Shown: positions 7,770 to 14,364 of the stretch, one piece after another
Layout: every line of letters begins with the position of its first letter
Numbering within the stretch: the first letter of the stretch is position 1
Assembly: GCA_009698045.1 (NCBI GenBank)
Contig: WLRE01000005.1
Coordinates: forward strand, 1 to 29,341
Origin: Actinomycetota bacterium
GTDB taxonomy: Bacteria > Actinomycetota > Actinomycetes > Nanopelagicales > Nanopelagicaceae
Direction of reading: 5' to 3'
Length of the DNA: 29,341 nucleotides
Program-made: the position numbers and the translations under genes
Notes under the pieces: model-generated
Database searches by the model: none
Seen by the model: only the letters and a program-made list of their open reading frames with translations
Told to the model about the DNA's origin: nothing

Positions 7770-8576
7770 GTGAGCAAGTTACCCATTACCGCGCATTCAC
7801 CGATCGGAATCTTCGACTCTGGGGTCGGCGGATTAACCGTTGCGCGAGCGATAATTGACCAACTTCCGCACGAATCAATTATTTACGTCGGCGATACTGC
7901 ACGTGGTCCGTATGGTCCGCGATCTTTGGCGCAGGTTCGCGAATTTTCACTTGAAATCATGGATCAGCTTGTCATGGCGGGTGTCAAAGCAATTGTTATT
8001 GCATGCAACACGGCAAGTGCAGCGATGTTGCGCGATGCACGTGAAAGATATTCAGTCCCTGTCATCGAAGTTATTCAGCCAGCTGTGCGTCGCGCGGTAT
8101 CGGCAACTCGCTCTGGCAAAGTAGGCGTGATTGGTACTCGAGCAACCATTGATTCGGCTGCTTATAACGATGCCTTTGCGGCGGCCCCTCAATTAGAAAT
8201 TAGCTCCTTTGCCTGCCCACGATTTGTTGAATTTGTTGAACGTGGCGAAACTTCAGGACCAGAGATAACCGAGATTGCCCAGGGTTATTTGCAACCACTT
8301 ATTGATGCCAAGGTCGACACTTTGGTTTTAGGATGCACGCACTATCCGCTTCTTACCGGAGTTATTTCATATGTAATGGGCAATGATGTCACTCTGATTT
8401 CAAGTGCCGAAGAGACCGCCAAAGATCTCTATCGAACATTGGCTGAGAAGAACTTGCTCAGAGCGGGGGATTCACCCGTCTACAAATTTGTTTCTACGGG
8501 AGAGAGTGCCATGTTTACCAATCTGGCAAGACGCTTCTTAGGACCAGAAGTTCTTCATGTCGATTCCAAGATTTGA
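7770..8576 (+). CDS. murI: Glutamate racemase
   Basis: Makes D-glutamate for peptidoglycan, cofactor-independently, in the cytosol. The N-terminal substrate loop GIFDSGVGGLTV is at 13-24. The two catalytic cysteines are Cys79 in ACNTASA and Cys189 in LGCTHYPLL. YVGDTARGPYGPRS at about 39-52 is also typical. Length 268 is normal. The GTG start is 6 nt after a TAGGCT -10, giving a leaderless mRNA. It heads a compact cluster with rph (27 nt downstream) and rdgB, the arrangement seen in other Actinobacteria. Confidence 0.97.
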   Translation: MSKLPITAHSPIGIFDSGVGGLTVARAIIDQLPHESIIYVGDTARGPYGPRSLAQVREFSLEIMDQLVMAGVKAIVIACNTASAAMLRDARERYSVPVIEVIQPAVRRAVSATRSGKVGVIGTRATIDSAAYNDAFAAAPQLEISSFACPRFVEFVERGETSGPEITEIAQGYLQPLIDAKVDTLVLGCTHYPLLTGVISYVMGNDVTLISSAEETAKDLYRTLAEKNLLRAGDSPVYKFVSTGESAMFTNLARRFLGPEVLHVDSKI

Positions 8577-8603
8577 TTATCAACCCAACGAGAGGCAAGT
8601 GAA

Positions 8604-9332
8604 ATGACTGCACGTATTGATGGACGCACTCCAAAGGATCTGCGCGATATTAAATTTACTCGCCACTGGCTCAGCAATGCAGAAGGTTCTACCCTCGTTG
8701 AGTTCGGCAATACTCGCGTGCTCTGCGTTGCATCATTCACTCCCGGAGTGCCGCGTTGGCTTAATGGCAGTGGCAAGGGTTGGGTGACCTCGGAATATTC
8801 AATGCTTCCTCGTGCAACCCATACGCGATCTGATCGTGAAAGTGTTAAAGGAAAATTGGGCGGGCGTACCCAAGAAATTTCTCGCTTAGTTGGACGTTCA
8901 TTGCGTGCGGTAGTTGATATGCAAGCGCTCGGCGAAAACACAATCGTTCTCGACTGTGATGTTCTGCAAGCAGATGGTGGCACACGCACCGCCGCGATTA
9001 CCGGCGCATATGTAGCACTGATGGATGCAATTACTTGGGCTAAGCGGGAAGGCCATATTCCAGCTGCGCGCAATCCCATTGTTCAAGGCGTATCTGCAGT
9101 AAGCGTCGGCATTATCAAGGGCGTACCCATGCTCGATCTCTGTTATCACGAAGATGTGGATGCAGATACTGATATGAATATTGTCTGCACTGCGGATGGA
9201 AACTTTGTAGAAGTTCAAGGCACGGCCGAGGGTAAGCCCTTTGATCGCGCACTTCTTAATTCGTTGTTGGATTTAGGAACTGCTGGTTGCGCAGAGCTTT
9301 CACGACTACAAAACCAAGCCCTCGCTCTTTAA
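8604..9332 (+). CDS. rph: Ribonuclease PH
   Basis: Phosphate-dependent 3'-5' exoribonuclease that trims tRNA 3' ends; forms a hexameric ring. It begins with RIDGRTPKDLR, has GRTQEISRLVGRSLRA at about 87-102, and the phosphate-binding GGTRTAAITGAY at 125-136, all typical. Length 242 is normal. The ATG has a Shine-Dalgarno-like GAGAGG about 8 nt upstream, unlike murI, which fits its place inside an operon. It is followed after 7 nt by rdgB. Confidence 0.97.
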   Translation: MTARIDGRTPKDLRDIKFTRHWLSNAEGSTLVEFGNTRVLCVASFTPGVPRWLNGSGKGWVTSEYSMLPRATHTRSDRESVKGKLGGRTQEISRLVGRSLRAVVDMQALGENTIVLDCDVLQADGGTRTAAITGAYVALMDAITWAKREGHIPAARNPIVQGVSAVSVGIIKGVPMLDLCYHEDVDADTDMNIVCTADGNFVEVQGTAEGKPFDRALLNSLLDLGTAGCAELSRLQNQALAL

Positions 9333-9339
9333 ACAATTC

Positions 9340-9954
9340 ATGACCCAACAGATCGCTCTTGCAACGCAAAATAAGGGCAAGATCGCTGAGTTCCAGCGAC
9401 TTCTGGCCGAACATACTTCGAGCGTTGAAGTATTAGGACTTGCAGAGTTTCCGGATATGCCTGATGTTGATGAGACGGGTACAACTTTTGCAGAGAACTC
9501 ACTTCTTAAAGCTCGCGCAGTAAGCGCTTTCACTGGACTTCCCGCGCTAGCTGATGACAGCGGATTATGTATTGATTTCTTAGGTGGAGCGCCTGGGATT
9601 TATTCAGCTCGTTATGCCGGAAGCCATGGAAATGATGGTGCGAATATTGCAAAGGTTTTAGCTGAGTTACAGAATGAAGAGCAGCGTTCGGCGCACTTCA
9701 TCTGTGTAGTGGCTATGACATTTCCGGTTGGACATAAAAATCATGGCACTGAAATAATCCAAGAAGGAAAATTGCAGGGCTCGATCGTGCAGCAACCTCG
9801 CGGCACAGCTGGATTTGGCTACGACCCCATATTTTGCCCCGATGGATACGAGCTCACCCTTGGCGAGTTCGGGCCAGGGGAGAAGGACCGAATTAGCCAC
9901 CGTGGCAAAGCGTTACGCGCAATCGCACCACAAATCTCTGGGCTACTTTCCTAA
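9340..9954 (+). CDS. rdgB: Non-canonical purine NTP pyrophosphatase (RdgB/HAM1)
   Basis: Hydrolyses ITP, dITP and XTP to monophosphates, keeping damaged purines out of nucleic acids. It starts IALATQNKGKIAEF, the nucleotide-binding loop of the family, and has ADDSGL at 71-76 with the metal-binding acids. The later motif FGYDPIF comes before GEKDRISHRGKAL, with SHRGKAL at 186-192. Length 204 is normal. It starts 7 nt after rph, so co-translation from the murI-rph-rdgB mRNA is likely. It closes the conserved block before the accessory interval. Confidence 0.96.
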   Translation: MTQQIALATQNKGKIAEFQRLLAEHTSSVEVLGLAEFPDMPDVDETGTTFAENSLLKARAVSAFTGLPALADDSGLCIDFLGGAPGIYSARYAGSHGNDGANIAKVLAELQNEEQRSAHFICVVAMTFPVGHKNHGTEIIQEGKLQGSIVQQPRGTAGFGYDPIFCPDGYELTLGEFGPGEKDRISHRGKALRAIAPQISGLLS

Positions 9955-10022
9955 AGTCCCCCGAGTTCTCACCCATAGGCTGGGGTATCCTTACTCTTAT
10001 ATTCCAGAGTTTCGAGTTATCC

Positions 10023-10028
10023 AAGGAG
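10023..10028 (+). promoter_or_regulatory. Shine-Dalgarno AAGGAG fixing the GTG start of the lysine-rich protein
   Basis: AAGGAG lies 7 nt before GTG at 10036. This decides the start, since there is no upstream ATG that keeps the lysine-rich N-terminus. The 81-bp gap after rdgB also holds TATATT at about 9999, a possible -10 for a leadered transcript. Confidence 0.6.
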
Positions 10029-10035
10029 CAAATAC

Positions 10036-10815
10036 GTGGCCGTTAAGAAAACCGCTAAGAAAGCAACAACAAAGAAGGCAGCGAAGAAGTCTCCTGCCAA
10101 GAAATCTACTGCTAAGAAAGCAGTAAAGAAGGTTGCTAAAAAGGCGCCTGCTAAGAAAGTAGCGAAGAAATCCGCAGTCAAGAAGGGCGTTGCTAAGAAA
10201 GTTGCCCCTCGTTCCTCAAATAATTTTGTGATTCCACCAGTTCCTAATTCTTCTCGCAAGTCAACAACGGTCGTTTCATCAACTCCAGCAAAGAGCCAAG
10301 CACAAGCAGCACCAAAGAACGCTCCTGCAAAATCTGGATCCTCTAACCGAATCGTTGCGGCGGTAATTGTTGCAATCGTGATTCTTGCTCTAGTTGTTGT
10401 GGCCCGCAATTCATCAACATCGGATGAGAGCGCAGCGCCCGCTGTAACCACATCTGCAGAACCAACTGCTACTACTGAGGCTAACGCTGCACCTGAAGCA
10501 ACTTCTGATACTGACGCGCCAGCTGCGCAAGGCTACGAAGCTCCTGTAGGTATTGTCGCTCAGTACACCGCAACTGGTGCAACTATCTTCTGGAAGACTC
10601 CAGCGGCTTCAGCAGGTATTGCTAACTACAACATTGAGATCAATAGTGCTGGTGGAGCCTTTAATTTGGTCTCGACCGTACCTGCCTCGCAACTCTCACT
10701 AGATGTCACAAAGACAGATACTGAAAGCTGGTCACAATTCAAAGTTTCAACTGTCTATGAAGATGGAACAGTTGTTGCTGGAAAAGTATTTGGTCTTCCT
10801 GGACAGTGGAAGTAA
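10036..10815 (+). CDS. Membrane-anchored lysine-rich histone H1-like protein with outer fibronectin III-like domain
   Basis: I do not recognise a named family for the whole protein (259 aa). Residues 4-57 are an AKK/PAKK-type repeat of lysine and alanine, resembling the C-terminal tail of mycobacterial HupB and eukaryotic histone H1, and likely to bind nucleic acid or another polyanion. A Ser/Pro/Ala linker follows to about 103. One transmembrane helix spans 106-123 (VAAVIVAIVILALVVVA). Then comes a Thr/Ala/Pro-rich stalk to about 165 and a beta-rich domain to 259 that looks like fibronectin type III (TIFWKTPAASAG, YNIEI, FKVSTVYEDG). By the positive-inside rule the lysine repeat is cytosolic and the FN3-like domain outside. 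It is a single gene, convergent with the acyltransferase 7 bp away. A link between nucleoid and envelope is inference. Confidence 0.8.
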   Translation: MAVKKTAKKATTKKAAKKSPAKKSTAKKAVKKVAKKAPAKKVAKKSAVKKGVAKKVAPRSSNNFVIPPVPNSSRKSTTVVSSTPAKSQAQAAPKNAPAKSGSSNRIVAAVIVAIVILALVVVARNSSTSDESAAPAVTTSAEPTATTEANAAPEATSDTDAPAAQGYEAPVGIVAQYTATGATIFWKTPAASAGIANYNIEINSAGGAFNLVSTVPASQLSLDVTKTDTESWSQFKVSTVYEDGTVVAGKVFGLPGQWK

Positions 10816-10822
10816 AAATAAT

Positions 10823-12583
10823 TTAAGCAGTAACTCCTACAGACTGTAGGGCTTCGACAATGGCAGCGACATAAACATCGCTGCCATTGTCATTGAGGTG
10901 AACGCCATCTGGCGCAAAGAATTCTGGATGATTACTTGAAATATCTGCCCAGTCCACTAATACAACATTTGAATAGAGCCCAGATACTTCCTTAATGATT
11001 TGGTTGTTCTCTTCTTTCCATCCACGTGGAACCGATGTATTGATGAGTATGACGTGAGGTTGGTTCTTCACTAAATTCAAGAGTTGTATCAGGGATTCAC
11101 GAGAGATTCGATTATTGTTGCCGACATCCATCACCACAGTGTTATTCGTGACTTGAGATTGGTCAGAAGTCACCGCAGAAATCAGTTCATCAATCTGACG
11201 CCCCACGCGAGCGTTGACTAGGGCTAACGGATATTGCTGCTCTAACTTGTATCTCGCTCCGAGAATAATTGAATCGCCAGTTAGCCAGATTCCCTCTTTA
11301 GTAACGCTCTTCTCGATTAGTGTGAGTTCAGATTTCATTAATTGTGGCGCATGCGCATCGCGATAATAAGCCGTTGCGGTGGCTCCGCCAGTGAGCACAA
11401 TTACTAGGCCAAGCACGGTACTGACAAATACTTGCTGGCGCTTGCGAATGATTGGTGTGCGATATTTCATGCCACGGAACCAGTTTTGAACTTTCCCGCG
11501 GCGAAATGGAATTTCAATGTAACGAAGCGAAATATCAGAGAGCGCGAGAACAAGCAGTATTCGAGCAACATCGAGAGCTAGCGCTGATCCAGCAGCAAGA
11601 TCCACACTTGGCCGAGTCATCTGAAAGACAATCCAGTGCCACAGATAGATGCCATAAGAACGTTGACCAATCCAGAGCAATGGCTTCCAGGAGAGCAGTG
11701 GAGCAAAGCGCGATGCGGGGTGGACGAGTGAAGTAATACTTGCGCATGAGAATATTGCGGCTAATGGAAAGGCTAACTTGTATGCAGTGGGGTTGGATTC
11801 AGAGATAAAGAGGAAAGTACAGAGCAGACCAAAGAAGCCGAAGAGTCCAATGCCATCAATAAAGTCTTGCGCCCGTTGGGTGATGTTGGCAGTGAGGTTT
11901 CGCGGGACCCACGAGACAGCAAGAGCGGAACCAAGAAAGAGTCCGAGACTGTGTGTATCGGTTCCGAAATAGATGTGACTAATTCGTCCGACGGATGCAC
12001 TATCTGCCTGCAGCGAGAAGATAAAGAGTGCTACGGCTGATGAGAATGAAATCAATAGTGCAATGCGCGCGATATTTGCCTTACCGAATTTACGCCAGAT
12101 GAGATAAAGAACCACTGGCCATACGAGATAAAACTGTGTCTCAACAGAGAGAGACCAAGTGTGTTGCAAGAGGGGAGGGCGGCCGGCACTCTGAAAGTAA
12201 TCTTGATGCAATGCAACTAAGTGCCAGTTATTGCTTCCCGTTAAAACATAGGGAAGATCAGAGATAACTCGGTGAATAGCATCGGGGGCAAAGAGAGCTA
12301 CGGCAACCAAGGTCGCCAGGAGAACAAAGAGCAGGGCCGGCAGCAATCGCCTTACTCGTGCGAAATAGAATTGGCGAAGATCTAGAGCATTCGCAGTCTC
12401 GATCGAGTCAAGAATTAGTCGAGTAATTACATAGCCGGAGATCGCGAAGAAGAGATCAACGCCGAGAAATCCGCCAGGGATTTGCTTAACGCCGAGGTGA
12501 TACAGCAGAACAGCAATGACGGCAATAGCTCGCAACCCATCAATGGGAGCGATGTAGAGATTAGCTTTTGCTGATCGGGTCAC
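10823..12583 (-). CDS. OafA/YrhL-type membrane acyltransferase with C-terminal SGNH domain
   Basis: Probable O-acyltransferase (mostly O-acetyl) modifying a cell-surface or exported glycan. Residues about 10-360 are the acyltransferase-3 membrane domain of about ten helices. It starts APIDGLRAIAVIAVLLYH, with the conserved His29, then GVDLFFAISGY, the basic RVRRLLPALL and HTWSLSVETQFY, whose Glu148 is conserved. One further helix at about 384-404 leads to an outside SGNH hydrolase-like domain: GDS at 436-438, Gly461, GNNN at 488-491 and DGVH at 559-562. This gives the full Ser/Gly/Asn/His set, so the domain should be active. Length 586 is normal for the fused type. The GTG start overlaps the stop of the coiled-coil gene (GTGA), so the two are translationally coupled. 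The acceptor glycan is unknown. Confidence 0.93.
   Translation of the reverse strand: MTRSAKANLYIAPIDGLRAIAVIAVLLYHLGVKQIPGGFLGVDLFFAISGYVITRLILDSIETANALDLRQFYFARVRRLLPALLFVLLATLVAVALFAPDAIHRVISDLPYVLTGSNNWHLVALHQDYFQSAGRPPLLQHTWSLSVETQFYLVWPVVLYLIWRKFGKANIARIALLISFSSAVALFIFSLQADSASVGRISHIYFGTDTHSLGLFLGSALAVSWVPRNLTANITQRAQDFIDGIGLFGFFGLLCTFLFISESNPTAYKLAFPLAAIFSCASITSLVHPASRFAPLLSWKPLLWIGQRSYGIYLWHWIVFQMTRPSVDLAAGSALALDVARILLVLALSDISLRYIEIPFRRGKVQNWFRGMKYRTPIIRKRQQVFVSTVLGLVIVLTGGATATAYYRDAHAPQLMKSELTLIEKSVTKEGIWLTGDSIILGARYKLEQQYPLALVNARVGRQIDELISAVTSDQSQVTNNTVVMDVGNNNRISRESLIQLLNLVKNQPHVILINTSVPRGWKEENNQIIKEVSGLYSNVVLVDWADISSNHPEFFAPDGVHLNDNGSDVYVAAIVEALQSVGVTA
10856..10891. repeat. Perfect 14-bp inverted repeat inside the acyltransferase 3' end
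   Basis: Arms GACAATGGCAGCGA (10856-10869) and TCGCTGCCATTGTC (10878-10891) are exactly complementary, with an 8-base loop. It lies in coding sequence about 30 bases before the acyltransferase stop and about 40 bases past the convergent lysine-rich gene. RNA from either strand would form a very stable hairpin. No T-run follows on either strand. It may stop read-through or protect 3' ends; this is the longest perfect palindrome I noticed in the window. Confidence 0.7.
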
Positions 12584-13440
12584 TTTCTTTTCTTAGCAGC
12601 GCTCTTCTTTACTGGCTTCTTTGCAACTTTCTTTACCGGTTTGCGAGCGGGGCTCTTCTTGGCGTGCGATGGAACTGGTACTTCTGGAATCTCTTCTTCA
12701 GCTTGGGATGACTTTGCAAACTCTGCTGCTCGCGCAAAAGTCTTTCCGCGAGGTCGATTATCAGAAGTTAGATTTCCATCAATATCGCCTTGCAATCCTG
12801 CTAAACGTTCAAAAGCTCCTTGAAGACGTGCACGTGACTGCGAGATAGCAGACTCGGCTTGTGCCAGCGATTGAGTTTGAATTCGGTAGAGGCGTTCAGA
12901 TTCGGATATTGCTGAAGTCAGCCAACCACGGTAATCGGCAATTTCACTGGTAGCCGCAGAAATAATTCGTTCCGCTTCTTGTTTTGCACTAGAGAGAAGC
13001 GCACCTGCTTCGCGCTTCTTGGAAGTCACAAGCGTTTCAACTGCTCGCTCTGCTTCATTGCGAAGTTCGGCAGCTTCAGTCTCGGCAGCTTCGAGGTATT
13101 TGCGTCCTCGGCTTTCTGCCCCAGCGAGAACTGCTTTTGCCTTTGCTTCTGCAGCTTCTAGTGTGGCTTTTGCGCGAGAAGTACTCTCGGCGAGCGCGCG
13201 ATCGGCTTGAAGGGCAGCACGAGATTCGCGTTGTTGAGCGCTCTTAATAATTGTCATTGCAGTTTCGGTGGAGAGAATTTCAAACTCTTCTTTAGTCAGA
13301 CTGGTGATATCGCGACGTGACCGAAGATCTGCGAGTTGAGATTCGAGTTGGCGAATTCGATCGAGTGCGTTCTCACTTGGAGCTGCCGTGGATTGCTCTC
13401 CTTCAAAACCTACCCAAGAGAGAAAATTCTTCTTAGCCAT
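12580..13440 (-). CDS. Coiled-coil protein with lysine-rich C-terminal tail
   Basis: No named family recognised (286 aa). After a short N-terminus (MAKKNFLSWVGFEGEQ), residues about 25-220 are nearly all predicted helix with heptad-like spacing, rich in Ala, Glu, Lys and Arg, with repeated AEAKAKAV/AETEAAEL-type blocks: a long coiled coil. Residues 261-286 are a basic tail (KKSPARKPVKKVAKKPVKKS and on) very like the N-terminal repeat of the protein encoded at 10036. There is no signal or membrane segment. A longer frame opens at a GTG at 13494. The ATG at 13440 is preferred because GAGGAG sits 8 nt upstream and the extra 18 codons run through a leader hairpin. DivIVA/Wag31-like scaffolding is a possibility, but its N-terminal DivIVA motif is absent. 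Confidence 0.82.
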   Translation of the reverse strand: MAKKNFLSWVGFEGEQSTAAPSENALDRIRQLESQLADLRSRRDITSLTKEEFEILSTETAMTIIKSAQQRESRAALQADRALAESTSRAKATLEAAEAKAKAVLAGAESRGRKYLEAAETEAAELRNEAERAVETLVTSKKREAGALLSSAKQEAERIISAATSEIADYRGWLTSAISESERLYRIQTQSLAQAESAISQSRARLQGAFERLAGLQGDIDGNLTSDNRPRGKTFARAAEFAKSSQAEEEIPEVPVPSHAKKSPARKPVKKVAKKPVKKSAAKKRK

Positions 13441-13448
13441 ATCTTTTG

Positions 13449-13454
13449 CTCCTC
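13449..13454 (-). promoter_or_regulatory. Shine-Dalgarno GAGGAG deciding the coiled-coil gene start
   Basis: GAGGAG on the minus strand is 8 nt from ATG at 13440, a strong site that argues against the upstream GTG at 13494. Confidence 0.7.
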
Positions 13455-13475
13455 GAAAATATCTGCCATTTGAAA

Positions 13476-13494
13476 GTGGCGCCTTCGGCACCAC
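13476..13494 (-). promoter_or_regulatory. Leader hairpin upstream of the coiled-coil gene
   Basis: On the minus strand GTGGTGCC, GAA, GGCGCCAC gives an 8-bp stem with one G-U pair and a 3-base loop, followed by TTTC. It lies 35 bases upstream of the coiled-coil start, in the 144-bp divergent region shared with the GNAT gene. It could be an attenuator-like or mRNA-stabilising structure. The remainder of this region shows only the GNAT -10 box. Confidence 0.4.
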
Positions 13495-13572
13495 AGGTCG
13501 GCAATTCTATGGGAGGAAGGTGAGCGCGGAAAGTCATCAGGTGTGGGGGCCGAGGGTGAGCCTGCATCTCAC

Positions 13573-13578
13573 TAATAT
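13573..13578 (+). promoter_or_regulatory. -10 element TAATAT of the GNAT gene (leaderless)
   Basis: TAATAT ends 6 nt before the ATG at 13585. The intervening TGGCGC is not a ribosome binding site. Confidence 0.65.
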
Positions 13579-13584
13579 TGGCGC

Positions 13585-14280
13585 ATGAGCCAGCGCGAAG
13601 TGACCTCTGACCATGCCCAAGCGATGCAATGGGCGCAGGAGCTTCTTGGCACCCCCAATGTCTTTATCCCTTGGTTTCCAGAAGATAAATTTGTGTCCGC
13701 TGTTCGTACGCCAGGTGCTCTCTCTTGCACCCGTGAAGATAAGGGCATCTTTGGTTTTGGTTTTGGGTCCAATCCGGAAATCAATCCGGCATGGACACAT
13801 TTCTCACTGCCCAACGCGCTACCTCGAGAGTTTACCGAGGGCTTTACCCTGCAGGGTCAGTGGTCGGGTTACAGCATCGCTACAGAACTGTGTGCAAATG
13901 AAGAACTAGTTGAAGAACTGACCGACACAACAGGGATCGCAGATCTGCTCAAAGTGCATGCGCCTGATTCATCTACATATCCCGGAAACCCCGAAGTAAT
14001 TTTCTGGGCCGGAATCCACCAGCAAGAGGAGCTAGTCGCTGTCGCAACCGTTGTTCGGTGGGAATCTGGCGCAAAGATGGTCTCCTCGGTTGCCGTGAGA
14101 AGTGAGTTCCGTGGGCAAGGCTTAGCTAAGAAGTTAATGAAAGGAGTCGTAAAGATGGCGCATGAGCGCGGAATTGATCGCCTGAATTTAGCTGTCTTTA
14201 CCCAGAACTTATCTGCCCGCGCAGTCTATGAAAGCGTTGGTTTTACCAGCATGGGAGATTATCTCTACTTCGAACGCTAG
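13585..14280 (+). CDS. GNAT family N-acetyltransferase
   Basis: Acetyl-CoA-dependent acetyltransferase of unknown acceptor, 231 aa, cytosolic. The C-terminal half is a GNAT fold: VSSVAVRSEFRGQGLAKKL at 166-184 contains the acetyl-CoA pyrophosphate loop RGQGLA, and NLSARAVYESVGF at 208-220 is the typical later motif. The first 110 residues are not a recognised domain and may be a degenerate GNAT half, as in two-domain acetyltransferases. The ATG has a TAATAT -10 box 6 nt upstream. The gene is divergent from the coiled-coil gene with a lysine-rich tail; a role in acetylating such tails would be speculation. Confidence 0.9.
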   Translation: MSQREVTSDHAQAMQWAQELLGTPNVFIPWFPEDKFVSAVRTPGALSCTREDKGIFGFGFGSNPEINPAWTHFSLPNALPREFTEGFTLQGQWSGYSIATELCANEELVEELTDTTGIADLLKVHAPDSSTYPGNPEVIFWAGIHQQEELVAVATVVRWESGAKMVSSVAVRSEFRGQGLAKKLMKGVVKMAHERGIDRLNLAVFTQNLSARAVYESVGFTSMGDYLYFER

Positions 14281-14353
14281 CCCAGAAGCGGAAACTTTCT
14301 CGGTGAGACGTGCTCAGATTCGCCAATTGCTGGTGTTGTAACCAAAAGAGTTC

Positions 14354-14359
14354 TACGAT
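14354..14359 (+). promoter_or_regulatory. -10 element TACGAT of the esterase gene (near leaderless)
   Basis: TACGAT ends 5 nt before the ATG at 14365, slightly closer than in the other genes here. No Shine-Dalgarno is present. Confidence 0.45.
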
Positions 14360-14364
14360 AAATC

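Noticed and set aside
8555..9079. 174-codon minus-strand frame opposite rph
   Set aside because: Antisense shadow of rph with no recognisable motif.
10045..10200. Tandem DNA repeat or minisatellite in the lysine-rich gene
   Set aside because: The repeat is at amino-acid level (AAG/AAA and GCT codons) with irregular spacing; no fixed DNA unit is repeated.
13441..13494. GTG start adding 18 codons to the coiled-coil protein
   Set aside because: It would begin inside a leader hairpin and pass a strong GAGGAG located 8 nt before the internal ATG.
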